Shown one piece after another: positions 1 to 7,017 of a stretch of 64,000 nucleotides of DNA; positions within the stretch are counted from its first letter, which is position 1; the number at the start of each line of letters is the position of its first letter. The stretch comes from a virus: positions 124,001 to 188,000 of the IMG/VR virus record IMGVR_UViG_3300028394_002328. One strand, given 5' to 3'. The notes beneath the pieces are model-generated. The model did no database searches. It had not been told where the DNA came from and was given only the letters and a program-made list of their open reading frames with translations. The position numbers and the translations under genes are program-made.

Positions 1-3000
1 CAGTTTAATGCCACAACTGGACAATTTACACTACAAAATCCTATTGTTATTACTGATGAAGCTTATATAAGTGCTGGATCCCCTGTTAACAGTATAGGTA
101 ATATCGGCGACTACGCAGTAATAGCTAATCAACTAACCGGGACTCCAACTTCTGCAAAACAATTCTTTTACAAGACTAGTAGCAATACTTGGACATTTAT
201 TGGCTCTTCTGCATGGAAAGCAGATTGGCCCACAATTCAAGGTACCGCTTCAAATCCTGTATTAAACGCAGGCGACACATTTGATCTTCTTATATCCGAT
301 GGTTCTAATGTTACTATTACTGTTCCTGATGCTGGAGGTGGTAATGGCACAGTTTCCGGAGTTGCAAGTGCAATCAATGCTTTGGGTTGGGGAAATATGT
401 CTGCTTCTGTAAGAAGTGGAAAACTTTGTATATTTGGAAAAAGCACTGAATACATAGATGATAATCCACAATATGTCAGTATCACAAATAACAGTGGTAC
501 TGCTCTTGACGATATGGGAATTGCTGAGGGTTACTATTATCAGCCTTTACTGGAATCAGGAACTTCAGCACAACAACCTTTATGGCAAACTGGACAAACT
601 TATCCTCGTCCTACTGGTTCGGTGTGGATGAAAATTGGATCAGCCGGTACTGGACTACAGCCATATGTTTCTCAATGGGATTCTACCATAGCATCTTGGG
701 TAAATAGAAATGTATCATTAGCTACAAGTGACTGGGCTGCTTCAGCAGCACTAGATGCTACCGGTGGTCAAGCTATTCCTGCAGGAACAGTGTATGGTCA
801 ATATCAATTTAACGATACGTTAAGACCTAGTCCTTTATTTTTATGGGAAAGATATGCAACAGGTCCTACAGTAGTTACTGGCACAAATACTAGCCCATCA
901 TTTACAGCCGGGCCCTATACTTTAACAGTTTATGTTTCTATTCCAGGTAGTACATCCCTGTCTAGTGGTTATACTATGTCTTTAGGTGATAATACTGATG
1001 CTACTGATTTTGTTACAGCATGGTCAGCGGCTGGTATTGATTATACTACTGCTAGTGTAACAACTGATGGTGCAATACAATTAACACATACTGAAGGTGG
1101 TGAGATTGTTCTTGATGATGTAATTGCTGCAACAGGAGTTTCTTCTGGATTGATAACCGAAGCTGGATTTGTTATCGGTGATACTAATGTTAAATATGGA
1201 TCTCCTATAACAACATCATTTAGTAACGTCGCGGTTACCGGTGGAGCAGGTACGAGTGGTGTAGTAAATGTTTCAATAATTAGTGGTAACTATGTTGATA
1301 TCACAGCATCGGGCGGAACTAGTTATGTTGTGGGCAACACACTTACAGTTTTAGGGGCTAATCTAGGGGGAGCTACTCCTGCAAATAACTTAGTTTTAAA
1401 AGTTACAGCAATTGGAGGTAGCGGAAGCTTATCTGAAGTAACTTACGTGTCTGGCACTCCAAATATAGATTTTGCGGTGCAACTAAGCAATTGGTCTGAA
1501 TTTACTTATACAGCAAACGAAGGTGCCCCTGTTGCAGCTCCTGCTAACAATACAAATTGGTTCTACAGTGTTGTTAACCAAGTTGATATTATGGTAAATA
1601 TCCCAGTTGATGGTTGGGTAGGCTATAAAATGATTAACTATGATTCCAATGGTTTCCCAATTCCAACAGGTAGTAATACTACTGATCCAGCTGGGCCAAT
1701 AGTAAGTCCAACTGAGCCAACTACACAAAGTGATGGAACAGCATTGGAATATGGTGATATATGGGTTAACACTACTAACTTAGAAGATTATCCTGTCATT
1801 TCTCGTTGGCAATCAGTTGATGGTACAGATACATGGGTTCTAATAGATAATACAGATCAAGTTAATAGTACTGGTATAGTATTTGCGGATGCTCGTTGGG
1901 CAACTAACGATAATACGAATCCAGCAGATGATCCTATTCCAACAATAGCAAGTTTGTTAAGTAGTGATTATTTAGATTTAGATGCACCAAGCTCAAGTCT
2001 ATATCCAGTAGGAATGTTATTGTTCAACACACGCCGTTCAGGTTACAATGTTAAGCAATACAAAGTTAACTATTTTAACTCAGCTAGTTTCCCTGGAGAA
2101 ACATTACCTACTCAAACAGATGCATGGGTATCATCAAGTGGCTTACAGTCTAACGGTAGTCCATATATGGGTCGTAAAGCACAGAGAGCAATGGTTGTAG
2201 AATCATTACGCTCTACAATTGATACTAATCAAGCTATCCGTGATGAAGATAACTTCTTCAACCTAATGGCTACTCCTAACTATCCTGAACTACAACCTAA
2301 CATGGTCGTACTAAACGCCGATCGTGGTGAAACAGGTTACATATTAGGTGACACACCATTAGGGTTACCTGATAATGCTACTGATATTCAAGCATGGGCG
2401 ACAAACGCAGCAGGTGCTACAAGTACAGGTGAAGAAGGTTGTGTAACACGCAATACTTACTTAGGCTTGTTCTATCCAAGTGGAATAGCATTTGATTTAT
2501 CTGGTAACGAAGTTGCAGTTCCATCATCACATATGATGCTACGCACATTCTTACGCAATGATAATATTGCTTATCCTTGGTTAGCAGCAGCAGGTACACG
2601 AAGAGGTGTTATTGATAATGCAGCAAACATTGGTTATGTAGATAGAACAACTGGTGAATTCCAAGTTATTAAAACTAGATTAGGAATTCGTGATGTTTTA
2701 TATATTAACTTTATCAATCCAATGGTATTCTTTACAGGAAATGGCTTGTTGAATTATGGTAATAAGACAAGCTTTGACTCATCAAGTGCATTGGATAGAA
2801 CTAACGTTGCAAGATTGATTGCTTACATCCGTCGTCAATTGACAATTGCGGCTCGTCCGTTTGTCTTTGAACCTAACGATGCATTTACTAGAGGTCAAAT
2901 TGCAAACTCAGTAACATCACTAATGCTTGACTTACAAGCAAAACGTGGTATCTATGATTATCTAGTTGTGTGTGATGAGTCAAACAACACTCCTGCTAGA

Positions 3001-3111
3001 ATTGATAGAAATGAGCTTTGGGTAGACGTTGCGATTGAGCCTGTTAAGGCAGCTGAATTCATCTACATCCCAGTTCGTATTTTGAATACAGGTGAGTTAG
3101 CAGCACTATAA
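1..3111 (+). CDS. Tail sheath protein (gp18-like), 5' end cut by window
   Basis: Contractile tail sheath subunit that surrounds the tail tube and shortens during DNA injection. The frame is open from base 1, so the gene begins outside the window; the first internal ATG at 382 is not the start. At least 1036 residues are visible, well above the roughly 660 of T4 gp18. The last ~250 residues look like a sheath C-terminal domain: a segment with DRTNVARLIAYIRRQL, then PFVFEPNDAFTRGQI, and a final strand ending EPVKAAEFIYIPVRI. The upstream ~750 residues are Thr/Ser/Gly-rich and beta-like, with at least two segments that look like surface-domain insertions (around bases 270-480 and 880-1190). It is followed by a hairpin and a late promoter before the tube gene, the usual sheath-tube order. 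The family call is confident; the nature of the insertions is inferred. Confidence 0.88.
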   Translation, partial: QFNATTGQFTLQNPIVITDEAYISAGSPVNSIGNIGDYAVIANQLTGTPTSAKQFFYKTSSNTWTFIGSSAWKADWPTIQGTASNPVLNAGDTFDLLISDGSNVTITVPDAGGGNGTVSGVASAINALGWGNMSASVRSGKLCIFGKSTEYIDDNPQYVSITNNSGTALDDMGIAEGYYYQPLLESGTSAQQPLWQTGQTYPRPTGSVWMKIGSAGTGLQPYVSQWDSTIASWVNRNVSLATSDWAASAALDATGGQAIPAGTVYGQYQFNDTLRPSPLFLWERYATGPTVVTGTNTSPSFTAGPYTLTVYVSIPGSTSLSSGYTMSLGDNTDATDFVTAWSAAGIDYTTASVTTDGAIQLTHTEGGEIVLDDVIAATGVSSGLITEAGFVIGDTNVKYGSPITTSFSNVAVTGGAGTSGVVNVSIISGNYVDITASGGTSYVVGNTLTVLGANLGGATPANNLVLKVTAIGGSGSLSEVTYVSGTPNIDFAVQLSNWSEFTYTANEGAPVAAPANNTNWFYSVVNQVDIMVNIPVDGWVGYKMINYDSNGFPIPTGSNTTDPAGPIVSPTEPTTQSDGTALEYGDIWVNTTNLEDYPVISRWQSVDGTDTWVLIDNTDQVNSTGIVFADARWATNDNTNPADDPIPTIASLLSSDYLDLDAPSSSLYPVGMLLFNTRRSGYNVKQYKVNYFNSASFPGETLPTQTDAWVSSSGLQSNGSPYMGRKAQRAMVVESLRSTIDTNQAIRDEDNFFNLMATPNYPELQPNMVVLNADRGETGYILGDTPLGLPDNATDIQAWATNAAGATSTGEEGCVTRNTYLGLFYPSGIAFDLSGNEVAVPSSHMMLRTFLRNDNIAYPWLAAAGTRRGVIDNAANIGYVDRTTGEFQVIKTRLGIRDVLYINFINPMVFFTGNGLLNYGNKTSFDSSSALDRTNVARLIAYIRRQLTIAARPFVFEPNDAFTRGQIANSVTSLMLDLQAKRGIYDYLVVCDESNNTPARIDRNELWVDVAIEPVKAAEFIYIPVRILNTGELAAL

Positions 3112-3116
3112 GAAGA

Positions 3117-3140
3117 TTAAGGGGCAGAAATGCCCCTTAA
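3117..3140 (+). terminator. GAAA-loop hairpin after sheath gene
   Basis: A perfect 10-bp stem (TTAAGGGGCA / TGCCCCTTAA) closed by a GAAA tetraloop lies 6 bases after the sheath stop codon. No real U-tract follows, so it may protect the 3' end or attenuate transcription rather than terminate it fully. It separates the sheath and tube transcripts, with a late promoter just downstream. Confidence 0.6.
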
Positions 3141-3145
3141 TAAAA

Positions 3146-3153
3146 GATAAATA
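3146..3153 (+). promoter_or_regulatory. Putative T4-type late promoter GATAAATA
   Basis: GATAAATA matches the NATAAATA form of the T4 late -10 element (TATAAATA). It lies 21 bases upstream of the tube ATG, with a GGAG ribosome site between, and directly after the hairpin. Confidence 0.6.
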
Positions 3154-3174
3154 ATATTAACAGGAGAAATTAAA

Positions 3175-3807
3175 ATGGCGATAGCCTCACAAACACTAGT
3201 TAATCTATCAGCAAGCGATACCAATAATGGTAATCAAACTTTGTTGATGCCAAAGTTACAGTTTAGATTCCGTCTAAACTTTTTTAACTTTGGTGATAAT
3301 GATGGACTTGAATTAACAAGACAAGTTATTGATTGTTCTAGACCAAACCTTTCGTTCGCTAAGATTACATTACCAGTATACAACTCTACCATTTTCATGG
3401 CAGGTAAGCATACATGGCAGACCATGACTGCTAACATTCGTGACGATGCCTCAGGTGCAGTATCTAGATCAGTTGGTGCACAGGTTCAAAAGCAATTAGA
3501 CATGGCAGAACAAGCCAGTGCTGCGTCAGCAAGTGACTATAAGTTTTCAATGACTTTAGAAATTTTAGACGGTGGTAATGGAGTTGCAGTACCCCAAGTA
3601 CTTGAAACATGGTATTTAGTTGGATGTTTCTTAGAATCAGTTAACTATAACACTGTCAACTATGGTACTAACGAAGACGTTAGAATAGCATTAACCATAC
3701 AATACGACAACGCAATCCAAACAGGATACAACGGAGTCGAAGAAGGCGTAGGACAGACTGCACAGCAACAGAGAAACCCAACAGATACAGCTACCAGCGT
3801 AGCCTAA
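3175..3807 (+). CDS. Tail tube protein (gp19-like)
   Basis: Inner tail tube subunit through which DNA passes; it polymerises on the baseplate inside the sheath. The protein has 210 residues, somewhat longer than T4 gp19 (163). Typical features are an N-terminal strand pattern with FRFRLNFFNF, the segment RQVIDCSRPNLSFAKITLPVYNS in which the family has a loop before the 'LP' strand, and a C-terminal strand EDVRIALTIQYDNA. The last ~25 residues are Gln/Thr-rich and probably disordered. The ATG follows a good AGGAG site. Its place directly after the sheath gene supports the call strongly. The identification rests on fold-level pattern and synteny rather than on a diagnostic catalytic motif. Confidence 0.8.
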   Translation: MAIASQTLVNLSASDTNNGNQTLLMPKLQFRFRLNFFNFGDNDGLELTRQVIDCSRPNLSFAKITLPVYNSTIFMAGKHTWQTMTANIRDDASGAVSRSVGAQVQKQLDMAEQASAASASDYKFSMTLEILDGGNGVAVPQVLETWYLVGCFLESVNYNTVNYGTNEDVRIALTIQYDNAIQTGYNGVEEGVGQTAQQQRNPTDTATSVA

Positions 3808-3817
3808 GAGGTAACGC

Positions 3818-4777
3818 ATGGCTAACTCTAACGGGCAAAACCTACAAAGAAGGACCGGGGCTCCCGGTCCTCCTAATGACGGTAAATCCTATTCTGCTTC
3901 AGGTGCAAATCTGCGTGATGCTCAACACGCAGCAAAAATATTTAGAACAGGTGTTTATGAACGAGCACCTAAACTTAAATTTTTATTTCATGTATATTTT
4001 GATGTTAACCAAACAGCATACGATCAGAATATAAATACTGGTGCTAATTTTGGTCTTTTAGTTAAAAGTGTTAAATTGCCTAGCTATCAAATAAACACTG
4101 TTGACATGAATCAATATAATAGAAAAAGAATCGTACAGACTAAAATTAAATATAATCCTGTTACTATTAATTTTCACGATGATAGTAATAATATGATTAC
4201 CAAATTATGGGATGCATATTATACATATTATTATAAAGATGGTTCAAATTTTGGTGCTGTTTTTCAAGGTGCTAGAGGTGGAATTGCTAGACCAACTACG
4301 GATAACGGTGGATCTGTGCAAGCAGCCACAGATGCTAATTATAATTATAGAAACATTTACACAAACACAGATAATATTGTTGGGAATAATAATTGGGGTT
4401 ATTGGGGAGAAAGTCCTAATCCTAGTTTAGTTAAAGTACCCTTCTTCAAAAATATAACTATATTTGGATTTAACCAACATAAGTTTACTGCATATACATT
4501 AATTAATCCAATGATTAATTCATTAAATCATGATACCTACAATTATTCAGAAGGTGGTGGTACAATGGATATTCAAATGGATTTAGGATATGAAACAGTA
4601 GTTTATAATGCAGGCGCTATGGATGGTCAAACTCCGAGTAATATTGTTCAAGGATTTGGTTTAGACGGCTCATATGATAAGATACTAAGTCCAGTTACAC
4701 CAAAAGGTAATAATAGACCTGTTGCAGGAAAAAGTGTTTACATTCCACCTGCTGGTGGATTTATGAGTCCATATTAA
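3818..4777 (+). CDS. Second tail-tube-fold protein (gp19/gp54-type)
   Basis: Predicted tail or baseplate protein with a tube fold. After ~45 disordered residues rich in Gly/Pro/Ser comes KLKFLFHVYFDV, then VKSVKLPSYQINTVDMNQYN, RKRIVQTKIKYNPVTINFHD and a WDAYYTYYYKDG segment. This 'LPSY ... NQYNRKR ... ITFxDD ... W..YY.YY' pattern is typical of T4-like tube proteins. A central Asn/Tyr/Gly-rich insertion (about residues 155-205) precedes the second half with INPMINSLNHDTYNYSEGG. At 319 residues it is close to the size of the T4 tube initiator gp54 (320), but I see no clear sequence match to gp54. It may be a tube initiator, a terminator or a second tube subunit. It starts 11 bases after the first tube gene and has an AGGTAACGC leader. 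Confidence 0.65.
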   Translation: MANSNGQNLQRRTGAPGPPNDGKSYSASGANLRDAQHAAKIFRTGVYERAPKLKFLFHVYFDVNQTAYDQNINTGANFGLLVKSVKLPSYQINTVDMNQYNRKRIVQTKIKYNPVTINFHDDSNNMITKLWDAYYTYYYKDGSNFGAVFQGARGGIARPTTDNGGSVQAATDANYNYRNIYTNTDNIVGNNNWGYWGESPNPSLVKVPFFKNITIFGFNQHKFTAYTLINPMINSLNHDTYNYSEGGGTMDIQMDLGYETVVYNAGAMDGQTPSNIVQGFGLDGSYDKILSPVTPKGNNRPVAGKSVYIPPAGGFMSPY

Positions 4778-4789
4778 GAAAGGTATAAT

Positions 4790-5065
4790 ATGTCGTTAAA
4801 CAATCCAAATGTAGCTTATAACTATCAAAAAACACCAGGGTTAGTTACTTCAGATGCATTGCAATCTGTGGCAGGATTATCAGTAGCATTAAGAAATAAT
4901 CCAAATTATAATAGAAACTTATCTACTTTATATCCTATTGGTCAATCTACACCTAATCCAGGCGCCGGTTATCCTACAATGCTAGCACTACAATCTCCCA
5001 AAGGAATTGGTGAATATCCTTATGCAGGTTCACAAGTAACATATATAGGTGGAACAAGTGGCTAG
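4790..5065 (+). CDS. Small unknown protein of the tail module
   Basis: A 91-residue protein rich in Asn, Tyr, Pro and Gly, with no signal peptide, membrane segment or motif I recognise. It starts 13 bases after the tube-like gene with an AAAGG ribosome site, and its 3' end overlaps the next gene. The low-charge Asn/Pro-rich composition and position suggest a small virion or assembly protein. No function is claimed. Confidence 0.6.
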   Translation: MSLNNPNVAYNYQKTPGLVTSDALQSVAGLSVALRNNPNYNRNLSTLYPIGQSTPNPGAGYPTMLALQSPKGIGEYPYAGSQVTYIGGTSG

Positions 5066-5420
5066 AATAATAGATAACAGATCCAATTTAGATCAAACTA
5101 TTAGAATTTTTGATTCTTTTTATTCTACTGATGTAAGAGTTGGTGCAGACCAATTTGATATTGTATATGGATACTTCACTAGCGTATGTGAAACTAAAAC
5201 TATAGCACAAAATTTTACAGCAGTTTTGTTTAGGGCAGCAACTGAAACAGGATTAAATGTATTAGATTTATTAGACGAAATACAGGGCAGCGGTAATAAA
5301 TTACAAATGAATAAAATTATTTGTTATTACCTAAACAGTTTGAAATCAAAAACTTCTTTGTATGGGGTAAGTGTTGTGCCTAGACCCAATCAACCTGTAG
5401 CGAGAAATGTAGTACAATGA
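5058..5420 (+). CDS. Conserved-looking unknown protein between tube and gp4
   Basis: About 120 residues, predicted mostly alpha-helical (LDQTIRIFDSFYST, AVLFRAATETGLNVLDLLDE, MNKIICYYLNSLKS) with a Pro-rich tail. I prefer the GTG at 5058 (reading MARIIDN), because AGGTGG lies 5 bases upstream of it; a GTG at 5049 in the same frame is the alternative. Either start overlaps the end of the previous gene, suggesting translational coupling. The stop is followed one base later by the gp4 start. It may be a tail or neck completion factor, but nothing in the sequence proves that. Confidence 0.6.
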   Translation: MARIIDNRSNLDQTIRIFDSFYSTDVRVGADQFDIVYGYFTSVCETKTIAQNFTAVLFRAATETGLNVLDLLDEIQGSGNKLQMNKIICYYLNSLKSKTSLYGVSVVPRPNQPVARNVVQ

Positions 5421-5421
5421 T

Positions 5422-5859
5422 ATGGGGAAATGGGCACAAGGGTTTTATACTCCTAAAAATCCTCAAAAATATATAGGAAAACATACTCCTAAATATCGTT
5501 CAGGATGGGAACTCACATTTATGACATTTTGTGACAGTAACAATAATGTACTGTACTGGGCTAGTGAAGCATTAAGAATTCCATATAAACACCCATTCAC
5601 AGGTAAACCAACTATCTATGTTCCTGATTTTTTTGTAGTCTATGAAAATAAGTTCGGCAAGAAAATAGCAGAAGTTGTAGAAATTAAACCTAAAAAACAA
5701 AGTATTATAGAAAGTAAAGCAGCCAGTGCAAAAGATAGAATGGTTGTTGCTATAAATCATGCTAAGTGGCAAGCGGCTATGGGATATTGTAAAAGTCAAG
5801 GATATACATTTAGAGTAATTACTGAATCCGATTTATTTAGAAATGGTAACCAAACCTGA
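5422..5859 (+). CDS. Head completion protein, gp4-type endonuclease fold
   Basis: Head completion protein resembling T4 gp4 (also called gp50/65), which acts on packaged heads before tail joining. The protein has 145 residues, close to the T4 length of about 150. Recognisable features are the N-terminus MGKWAQGFYTPKNPQKYIG, the segment RSGWELTFMTFCDSN, WASEALRIPYKHPFTGK, then YVPDFFVVYE followed by EVVEIKPKK. The D...(V)EIKPK arrangement is a PD-(D/E)XK / Tn7-endonuclease-like nuclease core: Asp in VPDF, then Glu and Lys in EIKPK. It is packed tightly between its neighbours, one base after the previous stop. Confidence 0.85.
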   Translation: MGKWAQGFYTPKNPQKYIGKHTPKYRSGWELTFMTFCDSNNNVLYWASEALRIPYKHPFTGKPTIYVPDFFVVYENKFGKKIAEVVEIKPKKQSIIESKAASAKDRMVVAINHAKWQAAMGYCKSQGYTFRVITESDLFRNGNQT

Positions 5860-5871
5860 CTAAATAATATT

Positions 5872-6354
5872 ATGACCAAACGTTTAGAAGAATTATTTGA
5901 ACTGCCACAAGAAGAGATTGAATCTCTGTCTAAACCTATTCCTGAAAATGCAATAGAAGTTACTAAAGAAGCGTTAACTAATTTAGAAAAAATAGAAAAT
6001 GCTTTACCTCAAGTAAGAGGATTAGAAGTTGCTGATATTGAAATGGACAGTCTAGCTGATTTAGCTACTAATAGTTATAAAGACCTTATGGACTTAGGTA
6101 TGCAAGTAGATAGCAGATTTAGCAGTGAAATATTTAGCGTAGCTAGTAACATGTTAAATCATGCCATTACTGCTAAGACAGCTAAAATTAATAAGAAACT
6201 TAAAATGATAGAATTACAATTAAAGAAAGCTGCATTAGACCACAAAACCAATCCTGCCGTAGAAGAAATAGCAAATACTCCATTAGGTGAAGGTAAGGCT
6301 CTTGATAGAAATGAGTTGTTAAAAATTCTAGCAGCTAAAAAGAATGATGAATGA
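5872..6354 (+). CDS. Probable small terminase subunit (gp16-like)
   Basis: A 160-residue, mostly helical, charged protein. T4 gp16 has 164 residues and forms the DNA-recognition ring of the packaging motor. The middle segment (about residues 58-120), with an Asp-rich start, YKDLMDLGMQVDSRFSSEIF, VASNMLNHAITAKTAK and IELQLKKAALD, fits the coiled-coil core of T4-type small terminases: helix, then 'F/Y.V...ML..A...K', then a Lys/Leu-rich helix. The N-terminus begins TKRLEELFELP. In T4 the gene precedes gp17, but here the large terminase is not in the window, so synteny gives no support. An alternative is another helical head-assembly protein. Confidence 0.6.
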   Translation: MTKRLEELFELPQEEIESLSKPIPENAIEVTKEALTNLEKIENALPQVRGLEVADIEMDSLADLATNSYKDLMDLGMQVDSRFSSEIFSVASNMLNHAITAKTAKINKKLKMIELQLKKAALDHKTNPAVEEIANTPLGEGKALDRNELLKILAAKKNDE

Positions 6355-6360
6355 TAAATA
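6353..6360 (+). promoter_or_regulatory. Putative late promoter GATAAATA
   Basis: GATAAATACTAGA overlaps the stop of the gp16-like gene and sits 20 bases before the next ATG. The extended form ATAAATACTAGA recurs at 9484 and 27092, which supports a real element. Confidence 0.65.
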
Positions 6361-6379
6361 CTAGATACGGGAACATGCA

Positions 6380-7006
6380 ATGAAAAGCCTTAAAAAATAT
6401 ATTACTGAAAGTGTGCATACATATAACTGCACGATTAAAATTGCAGGTGATGTTGATAAAAACTTCTTAGATTTATTCAAGTACAATCTAAGTAAGTTTG
6501 ATCCTATCGATATCAGTGCTCCTACAACCACGCCTATTCAAAAAGATCCATATGGTTTTCCTAATTTAAGCAATCAATCTGTAACTATTATCAAATGTAA
6601 ATTTAGATATCCAGCTACAGAACCAATGGTTCAACAAATAGCACAGTTGTGTGGATATAATGTTGATATGGTTCGTTTAGTTAATACTGATTATAACGAC
6701 AGTATTAATACAGAATCAGATGAGTATGCTAACCAAATGAAAGAAAGCCCATTATTGACTAAAAACGAAATGGGTTCAGCACCAGGCAGTAAAGAGGCTA
6801 GCAAAGCATATGGCGAGTCATATTTGACAAGCATTAAAGATCAAATGAAGGATAATGAAATTGATATTCCTTATTCAGGACAAAAAACTCAACCAGCATT
6901 TGATCCATTCAAAGTTATACCTCAAGATCCTAGGGGCGACAATAGCCCAATGAGTAAGATTACTAGACCAAATAAACCAGCGACTGGCGCTAAGTTCAAT
7001 AGATAA
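6380..7006 (+). CDS. Probable internal head protein with capsid-targeting N-terminus
   Basis: A 208-residue protein. Its N-terminus MKSLKKYITES resembles the capsid-targeting sequences of T4 internal head proteins, in which a short amphipathic peptide ends at a prohead-protease site (consensus L/I-x-E then G/A/S). Here cleavage would fall after Glu10 in I-T-E/S. Residues ~15-105 look like a compact alpha/beta domain (CTIKIAGDVDKNFLDLFKYN, VTIIKCKFRYPATEPMVQQI). The second half is Pro/Lys/Asp-rich and probably extended. It is driven by its own late promoter and lies directly before a scaffold-like gene. That it enters the capsid is inferred from the N-terminus. No enzyme motif is seen. Confidence 0.65.
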   Translation: MKSLKKYITESVHTYNCTIKIAGDVDKNFLDLFKYNLSKFDPIDISAPTTTPIQKDPYGFPNLSNQSVTIIKCKFRYPATEPMVQQIAQLCGYNVDMVRLVNTDYNDSINTESDEYANQMKESPLLTKNEMGSAPGSKEASKAYGESYLTSIKDQMKDNEIDIPYSGQKTQPAFDPFKVIPQDPRGDNSPMSKITRPNKPATGAKFNR

Positions 7007-7017
7007 GGAACACAAAA

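Noticed and set aside
382-384. ATG at 382 as the start of the sheath gene
   Set aside because: The same frame is open to base 1 and the upstream residues are of the same character, so the gene is cut by the window edge.
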